A DNA stretch of 64,000 bases from Neoceratodus forsteri (taxonomy: Eukaryota > Chordata > Ceratodontiformes > Ceratodontidae), in NCBI GenBank assembly GCA_016271365.2, contig JADMNL010000028.1, positions 98,983,501 through 99,047,500 of the forward strand. The letters run 5' to 3'. Position numbers and translations under genes: made by a program. Shown piece by piece: positions 53,701-64,000 of this stretch. The notes beneath the pieces were generated by a model that was given only the letters and a program-made list of their open reading frames with translations, was not told the origin of the DNA and did not search any database. How positions within the stretch are numbered: the stretch's first letter is position 1; each line of letters opens with the position of its first letter.

Positions 53701-54860
53701 CTATCTGTTTGAATATGGCGCCAGAGCCAGCTGGCTCTATTTTTCCACGGGCACACCTATTTGCACGTGCAGACGGCCAGCTCTGAATAAAGGACCCACA
53801 GATTTTTATATTGACTATTTGCATCTCTGGAGTTTCTTTTTTTTTTCATTTGTTTATTTGTTTATTGTGAACTTCCTGCAGTGTCCTTCTGGCAGAAATG
53901 CATTTGAAATCCTTAGAAGGAATATACTTCAGTAAGAGTCTCAGCTTCTTGTTCCAGCAGTTTACTACCATCTCAAAAGGTTAAAAATGGTGCTTCCGCA
54001 TCCCAGTTTTCATATGTATGACAAGTGTACCATCACTTTCCAAACTTCCAATGCATTTGTCCTCAAACTCCCATTGTTGTGAATCTCCCTTGGGCTACGG
54101 TGCATTGGTTACTCAGTAACTGAATTACAGGGGCATGTAAATGTTTCAAATGAGAGCAAGGTCTTTTAGCACATGCGTTCGGTTCTAAATAGACCTCAAA
54201 CCAATTAACTCTGTCACAATTATGGGTAATCAGTTCACTTGTACTGGTGCACTTCAACTGGATTCCGATTTGATTTTCTAGTTTTCAAGTGGAGGATTTA
54301 CATGCATTTGTAACGTGAATATTAGGTAACTGATAACTCAGTAATCAAGTTATGCTGTGCAAATTGTGACCCTACAATAAACATTAGTTATCAAATATAA
54401 ATAGGTACATGTATTGCTAATCAGTGAAAATAATAAGTTACTGAACTAGCAATGTGGATTTAATTTGCACACAGTTCATTAGCATTTGGACTTCACAAAC
54501 AGCTCGGCTCTCAAAGTATTTTAAAATTTCTACATTTTAGTTAACTGTCTCACTTGTGGCAAAAAAACCTGTCCCAAATAGACAATGCTAGATAAGGAAG
54601 TGGACATTTACCCGAGTTTGTTTGGATGCTAGGAACTGCAAAACATCAGTTAGTTACAAACCTTAGGGCATGTCCATCACCAGTTTGCAATGGCAATTGT
54701 TTATGCAGAATTTGAGGGTCTTTCAAATGTAATAGTTTGTGAATTATCAAACTCCATTGATGTACTCTTCTATAGTATGGGGACATGACACTCATGTATG
54801 TGGTGGTGGGCAGTCCTGAGCAATATCAAGGTAAATTTACAAATTCTGAGCCAGATACTA
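53701..54860. other. Unassigned AT-rich sequence
   Basis: No gene or known repeat was recognised. TTCATTTGTTTATTTGTTTATT at 53848 may be the tail of a minus-strand LINE. Confidence 0.3.
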
Positions 54861-54865
54861 CAGAC

Positions 54866-56270
54866 TCGCCCAGGCAGGCGCAAGCCTGGGCGCAGCACAA
54901 CTGGGATGCACCAGGGCTCGCCTGATCACGGGGTAATGTAATTATATCCCTGGTGATCCAGTGGACCTGCTCCCCTGCCCGATTGCAGGCATAAACTGTA
55001 GTGAAATTCCTGGTGGTCCAGTGGACCTGCTCCCATGCCGATCATGGGCATAAACTGTAGTTAAATTCCCTGGTGGTCCAGTGGACCTGCTCCCTGCATG
55101 ATTGTGAGCATAAACTGTGTGAAATTCCTGGTGGTCCAGTGGACCTGCTCCCTGCCCTATCGCGGGCATAAACTGTGGGAAATTCCTGGTGGTCCATTGG
55201 ACCTGCTCCCTGCCGATCATGGGCATATGTGATAAATTATAACCCTGGTGGTCCAGTGGACCTGCCCACTGAGACCATACCCACTCCTGCCCCCAGTCAG
55301 CAGTGGGCAGCAGCTTCCACCCATAAGCCGCCCGGCCACCCGCTGACTGACAATGTACAGTATGGCTGTATGCCTATTGGTCCATTGCGTGAGCCAAGGG
55401 CATGTAGACCATACTGTACTACACAGTCCTGAAATGTAAATGAACCATTCACATTTCAGGACTGTGCAGTGTCGGTCTGCATGCCCATTGGTCCATGCAG
55501 TAGACCAATAGGTGTACAGCCATACTGTATGCTGTCAGATGGCGGGTGGCCGGGCGGCTTATGGTGGGAGCTGCTGCCCACCGCTGACTGGGGGAGCAGG
55601 GCAGTGGGTCTCCAATGGGTGGGTGGGGAGGGGAGACCGCTGGACCACCAGGGATGCAACTTCATCATTTGCCCGCGATCGGGTCAGGGATCAGGTCTAC
55701 TGGAACACCAGGGAATTTAATTACATTACATGCCCACATTCGGACAGGGGTGCAGGTCCACTGGACCACCAGAGTTATAATTTATCACATATGCCCGCGA
55801 TTGCTCAGGGGAGCAGGTCCACTGGACCACTAGGGAATTTCACTACATTTTATGCCCGCGATTGGGCAGGGGGCAGGTCCACTGGACCACCAGGGTTATA
55901 ATGTATCACATATGCCCGCGATTGGGTGTGGGGGGACATGATGCCTGTACTGTGTCTCGGGAGGTGAGGTGACCACCCACAGCAGACGGCTGCCGTGTTG
56001 TGCCCAGCAATACAGCGGACCACCTGTGGGTGTCCCTCAACATGTTCCTTTTTTTCGGGCACATCTTTGTGCCCCTCTGTGTGGCACAAGGCAGGTTGTG
56101 CCTGCATATGTCGCACATCACGGGATGAATAGTGTGCTGGACCATGCATGGGCACCCACACTTGCGCGGTGCATCAGTGCATGGCGCACCTAGCCCCTTT
56201 GAAAATCACGCCTGGGTGCATCAGTGGGTTGTGCGTGGCACAACACTGTTGTGCCACGCGCAACCCTTTT
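54866..56270. mobile_element. Foldback element with minisatellite arms (M3)
   Basis: Left arm (about 54940-55430): six ~59-bp units with TGGTGGTCCAGTGGACCTGC (cores at 54951, 55011, 55071, 55129, 55188, 55246), then a unique part with AGTCAGCAGTGGGCAGCAGC, GCCGCCCGGCCACCCGC and GTACAGTATGGCTGTATG. Right arm (about 55455-55940): the same unique blocks and five ~60-bp units (55641-55892), all reverse-complemented. The centre has TCCTGAAATGTAAATG facing CATTCACATTTCAGGA. Hairpins at 54871-54897 and 56226-56266 lie just outside and may be the true ends. No transposase is visible. Confidence 0.75.
56226..56266. repeat. Hairpin near right end of M3 foldback
   Basis: GGGTTGTGCGTGGCACAACA and TTGTGCCACGCGCAACCC pair with one mismatch around CTG. 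Confidence 0.85.
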
Positions 56271-56289
56271 GAATATCTCACCCACTGTA

Positions 56290-57770
56290 TTTGTTAAATA
56301 TGACATGCAACTGGTTTGGCAGCAGTTCAGAGACAATCTGCACAGCCACTGCTTTCCTAGACTTAAATGCCAAGGTGTTTCATCATCTATAAAACTCGAG
56401 AAGCTTCTGGTTTACAGATTTCAAAACTGCTAAAATGTTTCATTCATAAGTTAAAGAGCTACTGACACCTCAAAGAAAACTTTAAAAAACACAATAATTA
56501 GGTACAATTCTGCCTGCGTTCTATTTATATTTTGTATATTTCTCCTCCCCATTATTTATTACTAAGGACATTTGCATGACTACATGATCATTATCCATTA
56601 GAGTTCCTTTAGAGTCCATCTACCTCTATAGCTTACTCCCTTCTTCAAGTCATAATCCTCTGTTGTGACATCACAATATGTTGCTATAGGAGTAACTGTG
56701 ATACCACAAGCAGTGCTCTTTGACTTCAGATAGGGAGAAAGCAGCTGGAATAGATAACTCTTCAGGAGCGAAGCTTCTGTTTTCATACAAATTACCTCAG
56801 TAGTAAAAATGGGGAGGAAAAATCAACACTAGTGGAAATACAAGCTGGACTGTGTCTAAATATTAGGTTTTGTTAAAGTCCTCCTGAAGTGTCACCAGCT
56901 CTTTAAGTGCTCATCAAGAATAACACACAGGTATTTGGATTTGTAAGCTTGTTAAAGCATATGATTATTGGGACCAATGATGCAAAGGGGGTCTGTTTGC
57001 AAGTTTATGTCTTGTACCGAAAAGCACATTCATTTTCTTATGATTTAATATTAATTTGTTTGCATCAAACCAAAACAGTAATGCTATGAAACAGACACAG
57101 TTTATGTAATTTATCCTGAACAAGATAAGGTGATGTTCTGTGACAATATAAAACAACATCATCTGCATAGATTCAAATGTACGTCATCTGCATACATTTG
57201 AATGCTTACATTGTCACTAGACGGGAAGTTCGTTAATAAAATGGAAAACAAAAGGAGCCCCAAAACAGACCCTGGTGACAGAATAACAACTTTAAAGGTA
57301 GCCAATTTAGAAAAAGAAGTACCACTTTTCACATCCTGAATTCTGTTGGATCAGTTAATGAATACCTTGTCCAAGATGTAGTTGCTTTAAATAGGAAGTA
57401 GCACCAAAAAATAGCAGGCAGAAAATTTAAAAGCAATTAGCTGTTACTCTGTATTTTTCTGTTTTTATTTACTCATCTGAAGGTTTTCTACCTGGTAGTA
57501 GTAGAAGAACCGATGAAAAGAGCAGTATTTTACTCGGATGCTTATATGTCTGGTTCTATCCCTCTTCACATCTCATCAACAACATTGTGACCTGACACTG
57601 TGACATCACAAGTGACCGATCTTGCACCGGGTGATTGGTGCTTTTTGGTCAGTTGTGATGTCACAGACAGTGCAGTCATAAGGCTGATGAGGTATGAGGA
57701 GGAATAGAACCAGGTACATCAGCCTCCAGGTAGAGTACTGTTCCACACGTCACACCAAGTATTGTCAAGT
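56290..57770. other. Unassigned sequence
   Basis: AT-rich, no gene. The phrases CTTGTACCGAAAAGCACATTC and GTTTGCATCAAACCAAAAC (57010-57080), with CCCTGGTGACAGAATAACAAC (57271), resemble decayed antisense LINE sequence, but nothing can be aligned with confidence. Confidence 0.3.
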
Positions 57771-57775
57771 GGAAA

Positions 57776-58175
57776 CATATAGAAACATAGAAACGCAAAA
57801 ACTGACAGCAGATAAGGACTGCCAGGCTCACCCAGTCTGCCCACTTACTTTACCTGCTATAAAGACCACAGACTCTACTTGATCTCTGGCTTTAATCTCT
57901 TTACTATCAGTAGGGTTCCCCTATGCTTATCCCATGCATTTTTGAATTCCTCTACTGAATCTTCCCCCACCACCTCCGCTGGGAGGCTATTCCATGCATC
58001 CATCACCTTTTCTGTGAAGAAATACTTCCGCATGGTGCTCCTTGGTCTACCCCTTCCAGCCTCTTGTCATGACCTCTTGTTCTAGAACATCTCTTTTTCT
58101 GAAAGATGCTACCCTCCTGTACCTTATTTATGCCCTTGAGACACTTGAAGGTCTCTGATTCTAAGTAGCTAAAGA
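57776..58175 (-). mobile_element. CR1 3' end fragment (CR1-c)
   Basis: Begins with ATAGAAACATAGAAACGCAA, a CR1 8-bp-type terminus, followed by CTGACAGCAGATAAGGACTG and CACCCAGTCTGCCCAC. The minus frame 58188-58003 has LESETFKCLKGINKVQEGSI, the CR1 ORF2 C-terminus. It is truncated at about 58175. Confidence 0.8.
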
Positions 58176-58540
58176 GAAAAGGAAACATATTTCAGATAAA
58201 GGAAATAATACTTCACTAGCCTGGAAAGTAAATATTCATTTCAGGCAATACACTAGCTCTTTAAGGTATTTATTGAAGATTTATGAAATGTAATATAACA
58301 GAATCCAGCAGTAAGCAATCAAAACAGAAGAAGCATTTTAAAAACACTGAATATTTCTTGGAGTTTCAAGAAATATAAATATCAACATGCTACAACAAAA
58401 TAGTAACTAAAGTTCTACAAATATTTGTACAGATAGTTGCAAAGTAAAAGCGACAGTCAACACCTAGGCCCAGTTTCCCAATACTATAAAAACACGTTTA
58501 TGATTGCTTACATTCTGTAGAGACGGTTGATTTACCACAC
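58176..58540. other. Unassigned sequence
   Basis: AT-rich sequence between CR1-c and the L2 tail, with no gene seen. Confidence 0.3.
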
Positions 58541-58544
58541 GTAA

Positions 58545-58800
58545 ACGTGTTTGTTTATTTATTTATTTATGACTTTGGTAACCAGCTAAGTGTACTGATC
58601 CCAGGGACAATTTTCAGGCACGACCCGGGCCAAGACAATGGCACAGAAGTAGACTATAAGTACAGCACAATGAGCAGCAGGCAAGAAACAACAGGACAAA
58701 ACAAAAATACAATGCTATATAAGATACAAGGTTGCAAAATACAATAAATTCAGATTTACAAATACAATAAATTCAGATTCACAGTAAATATTTGTTTACA
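58545..58800 (-). mobile_element. L2-type LINE 3' tail
   Basis: TTTATTTATTTATTTATGAC, then GTGTACTGATCCCAGGGAC and CAGGCACGACCCGGGCCAAG. The same order and wording occur at 28950-29020 (ATACTGATCCGAGAGACTGC and AAGCACGACCCGGGCC). Confidence 0.65.
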
Positions 58801-59920
58801 GTCCTTGATCAACTCTCACTGCATCTTTCCTGGACTTGGGAACACCCCAACAGCGGTCTAGCCACTCATGATGCAGTGAGAGAGAGAGACAGAGAAGACA
58901 TCATGGTGGCTGCACTGCTTGGGGCATTCCTAAATGTTCAGGAAGTGTACAATAAGAGTAGTTCAAGGATACGAAACAAAACAAGATTGGTTATAATTAC
59001 ACCATCAGCATGCATTTCACTTCTACAAAGAAGGGAAGCAGGGAAAACAGCCAGGAACATCAGTTAATTTTAGACAAGGCCAGCAATCATAAGAAGTGGG
59101 GTTTCAACTAGAAATAATATGATGCAAAAGGGAGTACACAGTGGCACTTTAACAATATGCAAAAACACAAACGAAGAATGATGGTCACATTATTTCTTTC
59201 TCACTACAATTTGTGACTTAAATTGCTTAGCAGTGGCTAATACTGTTCCAAAAATATTAAATTACCATCTCGGCTTTAAAAAAATATATTTGTTACAGAT
59301 AATTCCATAATTACGGTAGAAAGGGATGCCAAATTGATTCAAACAGCTTAACTCTGTCAGTTATAATGTCATACATATGTTCATTAATGGTCAGTTTTCA
59401 CATATGCTGAACTCTCTTGTCAAATTTGGGAGGAGGTCTCTCTAACAAGCTAGTATTGGCCTTTTTGAGACTTAAAGCTGACAAGATCCACAACTATAAA
59501 ACATTGGGAATATGAGATACGATGGCAGTGCCCCACAGGATACATATTAGGATCAGAAGGGACATAAAACTGACAACATTAGTACATACTTAATAACATT
59601 TCCCATACCTTTCAACTAAAGGACAAGACCATGAAATGTGATAAGAGAGTCATGTTTACTAGCACACTGCCATCATGGACCACTGGGTAACACTCCCATT
59701 GTTTCCAATACAGCAGAGGTATGATGTAGGCACTTTTCCATAGCCAGTCCCATAATTTATCACTGTGTTTACAATCAAGTTCTTTTACCAGTTTTCTTTA
59801 TTATATATATTTTTTGTAAAATTAGCACGGTATTGGTACATTCTATGTGCATGTTCTACTCCACCCTTCTCCTGAGCTAGCTTAATAAGCTGGTCCTAAT
59901 TTGAGCCAGATGTGAATCAT
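58801..59920. other. Unassigned sequence
   Basis: No gene recognised; AT-rich with purine-rich parts. It may be the body of the L2 element whose tail is at 58545, but no RT blocks could be read. Confidence 0.3.
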
Positions 59921-59924
59921 ACTG

Positions 59925-60402
59925 AAGCAGAAATAGGCCCAATGGCCCATCACATCTACTCAGTACCTGCTGCATCTGCACACAGCCTAATGCTGGACAG
60001 GAACTAGTCTACCAATGGCCTTGACTATATTTCAACATCTTCTCCCTGGTCCACTCATTCCCTTTATCCACTGCCCACCCTCCTCCCTCTGCTCTGGACC
60101 ATTCCCTGTGTCTATCCAACCCATGTTTAAAGACAGCAGTGGACTCCACACTGACCACTTCTGGCAGGACATTTCACTTGTTCACCACCCTTTCTGCAAA
60201 GAAGGATTCCTAATATTCCTCCTGAGCTCCCTGTCCCCATCACCAGTTTCCATCCATGGAATCTTGTTAACTTGTCCTTGCTTCTTGTGAATAAGGCACT
60301 GCTGTCCAGTTTATTACTACCCTTAGGTACTAAAGGTCACTGTCATAACCCTCTCCCTCCTGGCTTCCAGCATGGACATACTGAGACTCTCCTGTCTCCC
60401 CT
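59925..60402 (-). mobile_element. CR1 3' end fragment (CR1-d)
   Basis: AAGCAGAAATAGGCCCAATGG, CCCATCACATCTACTCAGTAC, GGCAGGACATTTCACTTGTT and ACCACCCTTTCTGCAAAGAA follow the CR1 3' UTR order seen at 30440-30640 and 41830-41990. It stops within the CTCCTGTCTCCCCTCATA block exactly where the L2 tail begins, so the L2 probably inserted here. Confidence 0.75.
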
Positions 60403-60911
60403 CATACTTATTTATTTATTTATTTAAATTATTTTGGCAGGAAAGGCATCACTGAGCAAGAAGATGCTCATCTCCTGGTGCGACCTGGGGAGGTGGTACA
60501 AAGGAGATAACATGCAGGTTACCAAGAGAATTACATTTAAACAGGTATACAGTCGGGTGAGATTATAGTTATACAAGTTACAAAGGAAAACAGGGGTATG
60601 ACAACTGTTACAGTTCAACTAGTAGTACAAGGCACATAGATTACAGTATAGTGATTGACAGTAACATTGGATGCAGTTTGATTTGTAGCACATAGAATAC
60701 ATTGGTTACAGTTTAGCATGAAGCACATGGAATTTGATAATGCTGAGGCGATAAGACAGAGTAATAAGTGCAGTTTAGGACAGGACAAGAAAACACAGGC
60801 TAAGAAGTGCCATATTAGGGTTAGAATAAGCCAGCTTCCATAGCGTATGCTAGGTGCCGCTGGCCAGGCAGTCGGGGGGGGTCGGACTGGGTAGGGAGGC
60901 ACTTGTAAGTA

Positions 60912-62385
60912 TCAAGTGCAGGAGCAATTTACCATGAGGTAGTTTGCCAGTGCTGTAGATAGGGAGTGGGTGGAGGAGGAGTGATGAATTTGAGGAGGGA
61001 GCTCATTCCAGAGTTTAGGGAAGCAATGTGAGAAGGCTGCTTGCCCGATAGTGGTCCTCCTCCTTGGGATTAGTAGGTGACGGTAGTCGAGGGATCTAAG
61101 GGCATGAGTAGGGGTGGGGGCAGGGGAAAGTAGTGAAGAGAGATAGGACAGGAGGGCATTGAGCCAAAATGTTGAGACAAATTTAGTGCAGTGGTGCAGG
61201 CAGTAGTTTTCAAGGGATGGGAATGCAAGGGAATGGTGGAGGTTGCAGTGATGGGTTTGGGGGGGCGACATCGAGAGTGAAGTGACAGAAGGCATGGAAA
61301 AGGGGGTCCAGTCTGGCTAGGGTAGATTTGGGAACAGCACTGTAGACTATGTTGCAGTAATCAAAGGAGGGAAGGATCATCTTCTGCACTAGTTCATGCC
61401 TAACAGTAAGGGGGAGGCTATGGCGGTTCCTGTAGAGGGCACCAAGCTTGAGTGAAGTTTTTTCATGATTGCGACGATGTGGTTGGAGAAGGACAGATGA
61501 CGGTCGAGCCATATCCCTAGGTGCTGGAAGGAAGTGGCGTCCTCTAGTATTGTCCCATCAAGGGTGTGGAAGGAGGGGAGGGAGGGGAACCTCAATAGAC
61601 GTTGCCAAGTGCCGAAGGTCATGGTAACAGTTCTTTTTAGCATTGAGGGAGAGCTGGTGAGAGCTGGACCAAAGCTGAACTTTGTTGAAGTTGGACTGGA
61701 GGTTGGCTGTTACGTCATCCTGGGAGGAGCCAGAGGCGAATAGGACAGTATTGTCTGAGTACATATGAATAGATGTTGTTGAGCACTCTAGAGGGAGGTT
61801 ATTGAGAAAGATGAAGAACAGAATGGGACCGAGTACTGACCCTTGGGGAACTCCGGTATGCATAGGGAGGGGGGAGGAAGTGGCGTCGGAAATTCTAACT
61901 GATTGTGTTCTGCCTGAGAGGTAGGCATGGAGCCATTTGTTGGCTGAGTCAGAGAGGCCAGCTTCTGAGAGGCACGATAACAGCAGGGGGTGGGAGACAG
62001 TGTCGAAAGCTTTGTCATAGTTGATGAAGGTAGCTGAGGTAATCAGCTCTCTTTCCATTCCAGTGAGGATGGTGTCTGTCAGCCTGATCAGGGAGGAGGC
62101 AGTGGAGTGTCCCTTCCTGAATCCAGACTGGAACGATGTGAAGAAATTGGATTCGGAGAGCAAGGAGGTGAGTTGGTTGAGCACTAGGTGTTCTTGTAGT
62201 TTGTCAAGAGCTGGGAGGAGAGAGATAGATTGGTAATTGGGGGGGAGGTGGGGGCACCCCATTTAGGGAGGAGGATGACAACAGCATGCTTCCCTATCAG
62301 GGGGAAAGATGCAGTGGAAAAGGAGAGGTTTAGGAGGTTGGCGAGGGGGGTTGCTATGGCAGGGGCAGAGAAGTGGAGGAGTTAG
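60912..62385 (-). pseudogene. L2 ORF2 reverse transcriptase and C-terminus, disrupted
   Basis: The 234-codon frame (62262-61558) carries NYQSISLLPALDKLQEHLVL, FTSFQSGFRKGHSTASSLIR, FINYDKAFDTVSHPLLLSCL (motif A, Asp of YDKAFDTV present), LSGRTQSVRISD, THTGVPQGSVLGPILFFIF-type motif B and HMYSDNTVLFASGSS. The last is motif C, where (F/Y)ADDT has become YSDNT, losing the second catalytic Asp. Next come LDGTILEDATSFQHLGIWLD and HLSFSNHIVAIMKK (61643-61389), YNIVYSAVPKS-like residues (61512-61210) and GQAAFSHCFPKLWNELPPQI (60912-61295), the C-terminus. Frame changes lie near 62260, 61560, 61390 and 61250. Inactive. Confidence 0.9.
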
Positions 62386-63038
62386 TTGTCTAAGCCATCA
62401 GGGGATTTACCTTTTGATGAGATGATAGCCCATAGGGACTCAAAGGCATCAGCTGGCAAGATATCTAGGAAGGAGAACGTGAGTGGCCCGTGTGTGTTCT
62501 TAATTCCGGCGGGAGGAATATGTTGCACAAGAGTGGGCAAGAAGGAGAAGAGAGCAGAGGCACAGGAGGAGAAATATGTGTTGAATTCTTTGGCAAAAGC
62601 ACGTGGCTCCAAGAGGAAGGTGTTATTCATGATTAGGAGTGGGCTGGAGCAAGCGGCTGGTGGGGAGAACAGAGAATGAATGACCTTGCAGAATCTGGAT
62701 GGACTATTAAAGTTAGAGTTACGGGAGGAGCTGAAGTATCCCGGTTTAGCTAGACGGGTTGCTCTGGTGCACTTGTTGCATAGAGTCCGATAGATGGTGA
62801 AGTCATGTGGGAAGCATGAGGCTTTATGGGTTCTCCATACTTTGTCCCATGCATTTTGGCATGCTAAAAGTTCTTGGGTGATCCAAGGCAGGTGGTTGCC
62901 ACATACCCTAGTATGACGCAGATGGGCATGCATGTCCCAGACTTTGAGGAATGTGCTTTCAAAGTGTTTGAAGGCATTGTCTATGGAGCAGAATATATTG
63001 GGGGATTCCCAGTTAGCAAGCACAAGGTCTTCAAGCAC
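62382..63038 (-). pseudogene. L2 ORF2 linker between endonuclease and RT
   Basis: The 218-codon frame contains HLRHTRVCGNHLPWITQELL, ARQNAWDKVWR-like and TRATRLAKPGYFSSSRNSNF, then FAKEFNTYFSSCASALFSFL, LPADAFESLWAIISSKGKSP and DGLDN (RT motif 0-1 entry). It ends at a TAA (62382-62384), but the same frame continues LLHFSAPAIATPLANLLNLS, so this is a single in-frame stop. It shares its frame with the endonuclease part ending at 63200. Confidence 0.85.
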
Positions 63039-63039
63039 A

Positions 63040-63901
63040 GGGGCGAGGTTTAGGGATTTGTAGGAGCATTGGACTAGGTACTTTGGGGCGGATTTGGGGC
63101 GGTGAATTTTCTGGACTAGGTAAATGATATGGTGATCACTTAGGGAATCAGGTAGTAGTCCTGCATTGATAACCTGGTGGGGGTTGCTGGTGAGAGCCTA
63201 GTCTATTAGTGAGTGGTTGCAAGTTTTGAGGTTTAGACGTGTGAGTTCGATGATGGTTTGCGATAGGTTTAGTGCAGATATGTCTGTCTGGGTTTTGTTG
63301 AAGGATGGAGCTAGCCAATTGTGGTTGAAGTCTCCCAAAATATATAGTTCTGCAGTAGGGGTTGAGGAGGAGATTTGCACGAGGAGATCAGTGACACATG
63401 TTGCTGGTGTGCCAGGCCAGCAGCAAATGCCAGCTATGTAGATCAGGAGAGAGAAGGGAAGAGACAGTTGTAGCAGTAGTAGTTGGTAGGCGTGGGGTTC
63501 GGTATTGGCTAGGACTACTGAGAAGCGCAATTCTGTGTTTACATAGATGGCCACGCCACCACTGACCTGTCCTGGCTGGCCAGTGTGTGGCCTGGGATAG
63601 TAACTGAGGGATTAGAGATATTCTTGTTTAGCCACGTTTCAGAGAGGGTGAGGACATCGGGGGCATAGTGAGCTGCAAGTAACTGGAGGGAGTCAAGTTT
63701 GAGGGGCAGACTTCTTATATCTAGGTGCAAGAGATGCAGACCACATGGGAGGTGGTCTCCAGTGGGGCTTGTGGTTGTGGTTGTATTAGGGGAGGAACCT
63801 GTTACAATTGGTAAGACGGGGGTCCTTGGGAGGCCAGGGTTCAGGTGTATGTCTGCTGCTGCAAGGAGCAGGAAGACAATAGTGAGGTAGTGTGCAAACA
63901 C
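63040..63901 (-). pseudogene. L2 ORF2 AP endonuclease domain, disrupted
   Basis: The frame 63901-63539 reads LLHLDIRSLPLKLDSLQLLA, APDVLTLSETWLNKNISNPS (E of xETW kept; the first Asn of NIRSL is now Asp) and IPGHTLASQDRSV. After a frameshift at about 63545, MAIYVNTELRFSVVL and ELYILGDFNHNWLAPSFNK (GDFN box) follow, then NHSLID, a TAG stop (63198-63200), ALTSNP and LPDSLSDHHIIYLVQKI (SDH box, about 63140). The catalytic set E, GDFN and SDH is retained, with one stop and one frameshift. Confidence 0.85.
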
Positions 63902-64000
63902 TTGTAAGTACCATAATGCTGATGAGTGACATCTTGGTAGTGGGCTTGAACAACTGGGGGCAGCAGGTCGGGAGGTGGCTAGTTGCAGAATTACCCAAGA

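Larger units (their letters stand above)
60403..64000 (-). mobile_element. L2-type LINE, near-complete ORF2, runs off right edge
   Basis: The 3' tail is (AAATA)n, seen as TTATTTATTTATTTATTTAA at 60405-60425. It is preceded (antisense) by AAAGGCATCACTGAGCAAGA and CTGGTGCGACCTGGGG. Right to left: endonuclease (63901-63040), linker (63038-62390), RT (62385-61560), RT C-terminus (61512-60912) and 3' UTR. The 5' end is beyond 64000. It is the best-preserved element in the window. Confidence 0.85.

Noticed and set aside
54942..55226. Repeats of 58-60 bp resembling a CRISPR array
   Set aside because: The whole unit is conserved, not just a short repeat with unique spacers. The genome is a vertebrate and the array is half of a foldback.

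Overview
This window looks like non-genic DNA from a large, repeat-rich vertebrate genome. No host protein-coding exon, rRNA gene or functional tRNA gene could be recognised on either strand. Almost every readable protein signal belongs to a decayed retrotransposon. CR1-type LINEs dominate (ORF1 with an SGNH esterase, ORF2 with an AP endonuclease and reverse transcriptase), followed by L2-type LINEs. There are also tRNA-derived SINEs (one MIR/CORE-like), a possible Penelope-like tail with a degenerate hammerhead-like core, three long LTR-like elements, and microsatellites including a GATA/GACA (Bkm-type) block. This mix suits a non-mammalian tetrapod such as a caecilian or other amphibian, or a repeat-rich reptile. 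That assignment is inference.

Layout. 0-4 kb: a ~65-bp minisatellite, a foldback element, then a 2.4-kb LTR-like element and a possible Penelope tail. 4.7-7.8 kb: GATA/GACA repeats, then a 2.1-kb composite element sitting inside a (CATA)n microsatellite. 7.8-11 kb: CR1 pieces and a MIR-like SINE. 11.3-13.0, 16.4-18.0 and 25.2-27.4 kb: three diverged copies (A, B, C) of one unrecognised element. Each is built from short GC-rich tandem units, a conserved hairpin and ~296-bp tandem units that each fold into a palindrome. 18.0-19.15 kb: an eight-copy ~139-bp tandem array fused to copy B. 19.4-21.9 kb: two CR1 fragments in opposite orientation. 22.3-24.9 kb: two short inverted-repeat elements and an inverted minisatellite. 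28.9-29.6 kb: an L2 fragment.

30.4-34.3 kb: a long, broken CR1 on the minus strand. 34.6-36.5 and 38.3-40.3 kb: two more LTR-like elements, with an L2 fragment between them. 41.1-41.8 kb: a SINE split by an insertion. 41.8-46.4 kb: a second long CR1 on the minus strand. 47.9-51 kb: mostly unassigned. 51-52.5 kb: a second copy of the 5.4-kb-type element. 53.1-56.3 kb: the window-start minisatellite again, once as a simple array and once as the two arms of a ~1-kb foldback. 57.8-64 kb: CR1 3' ends and the best-preserved element, an L2 ORF2 on the minus strand that runs off the right edge and appears to have inserted into a CR1.

The genes do not form a pathway; the window records successive insertions. 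The most unusual signal is the recurrence of foldback structures whose arms are tandem repeats (7.2, 12, 17, 24.5, 26 and 55 kb), which fit none of the standard element classes I recognise.
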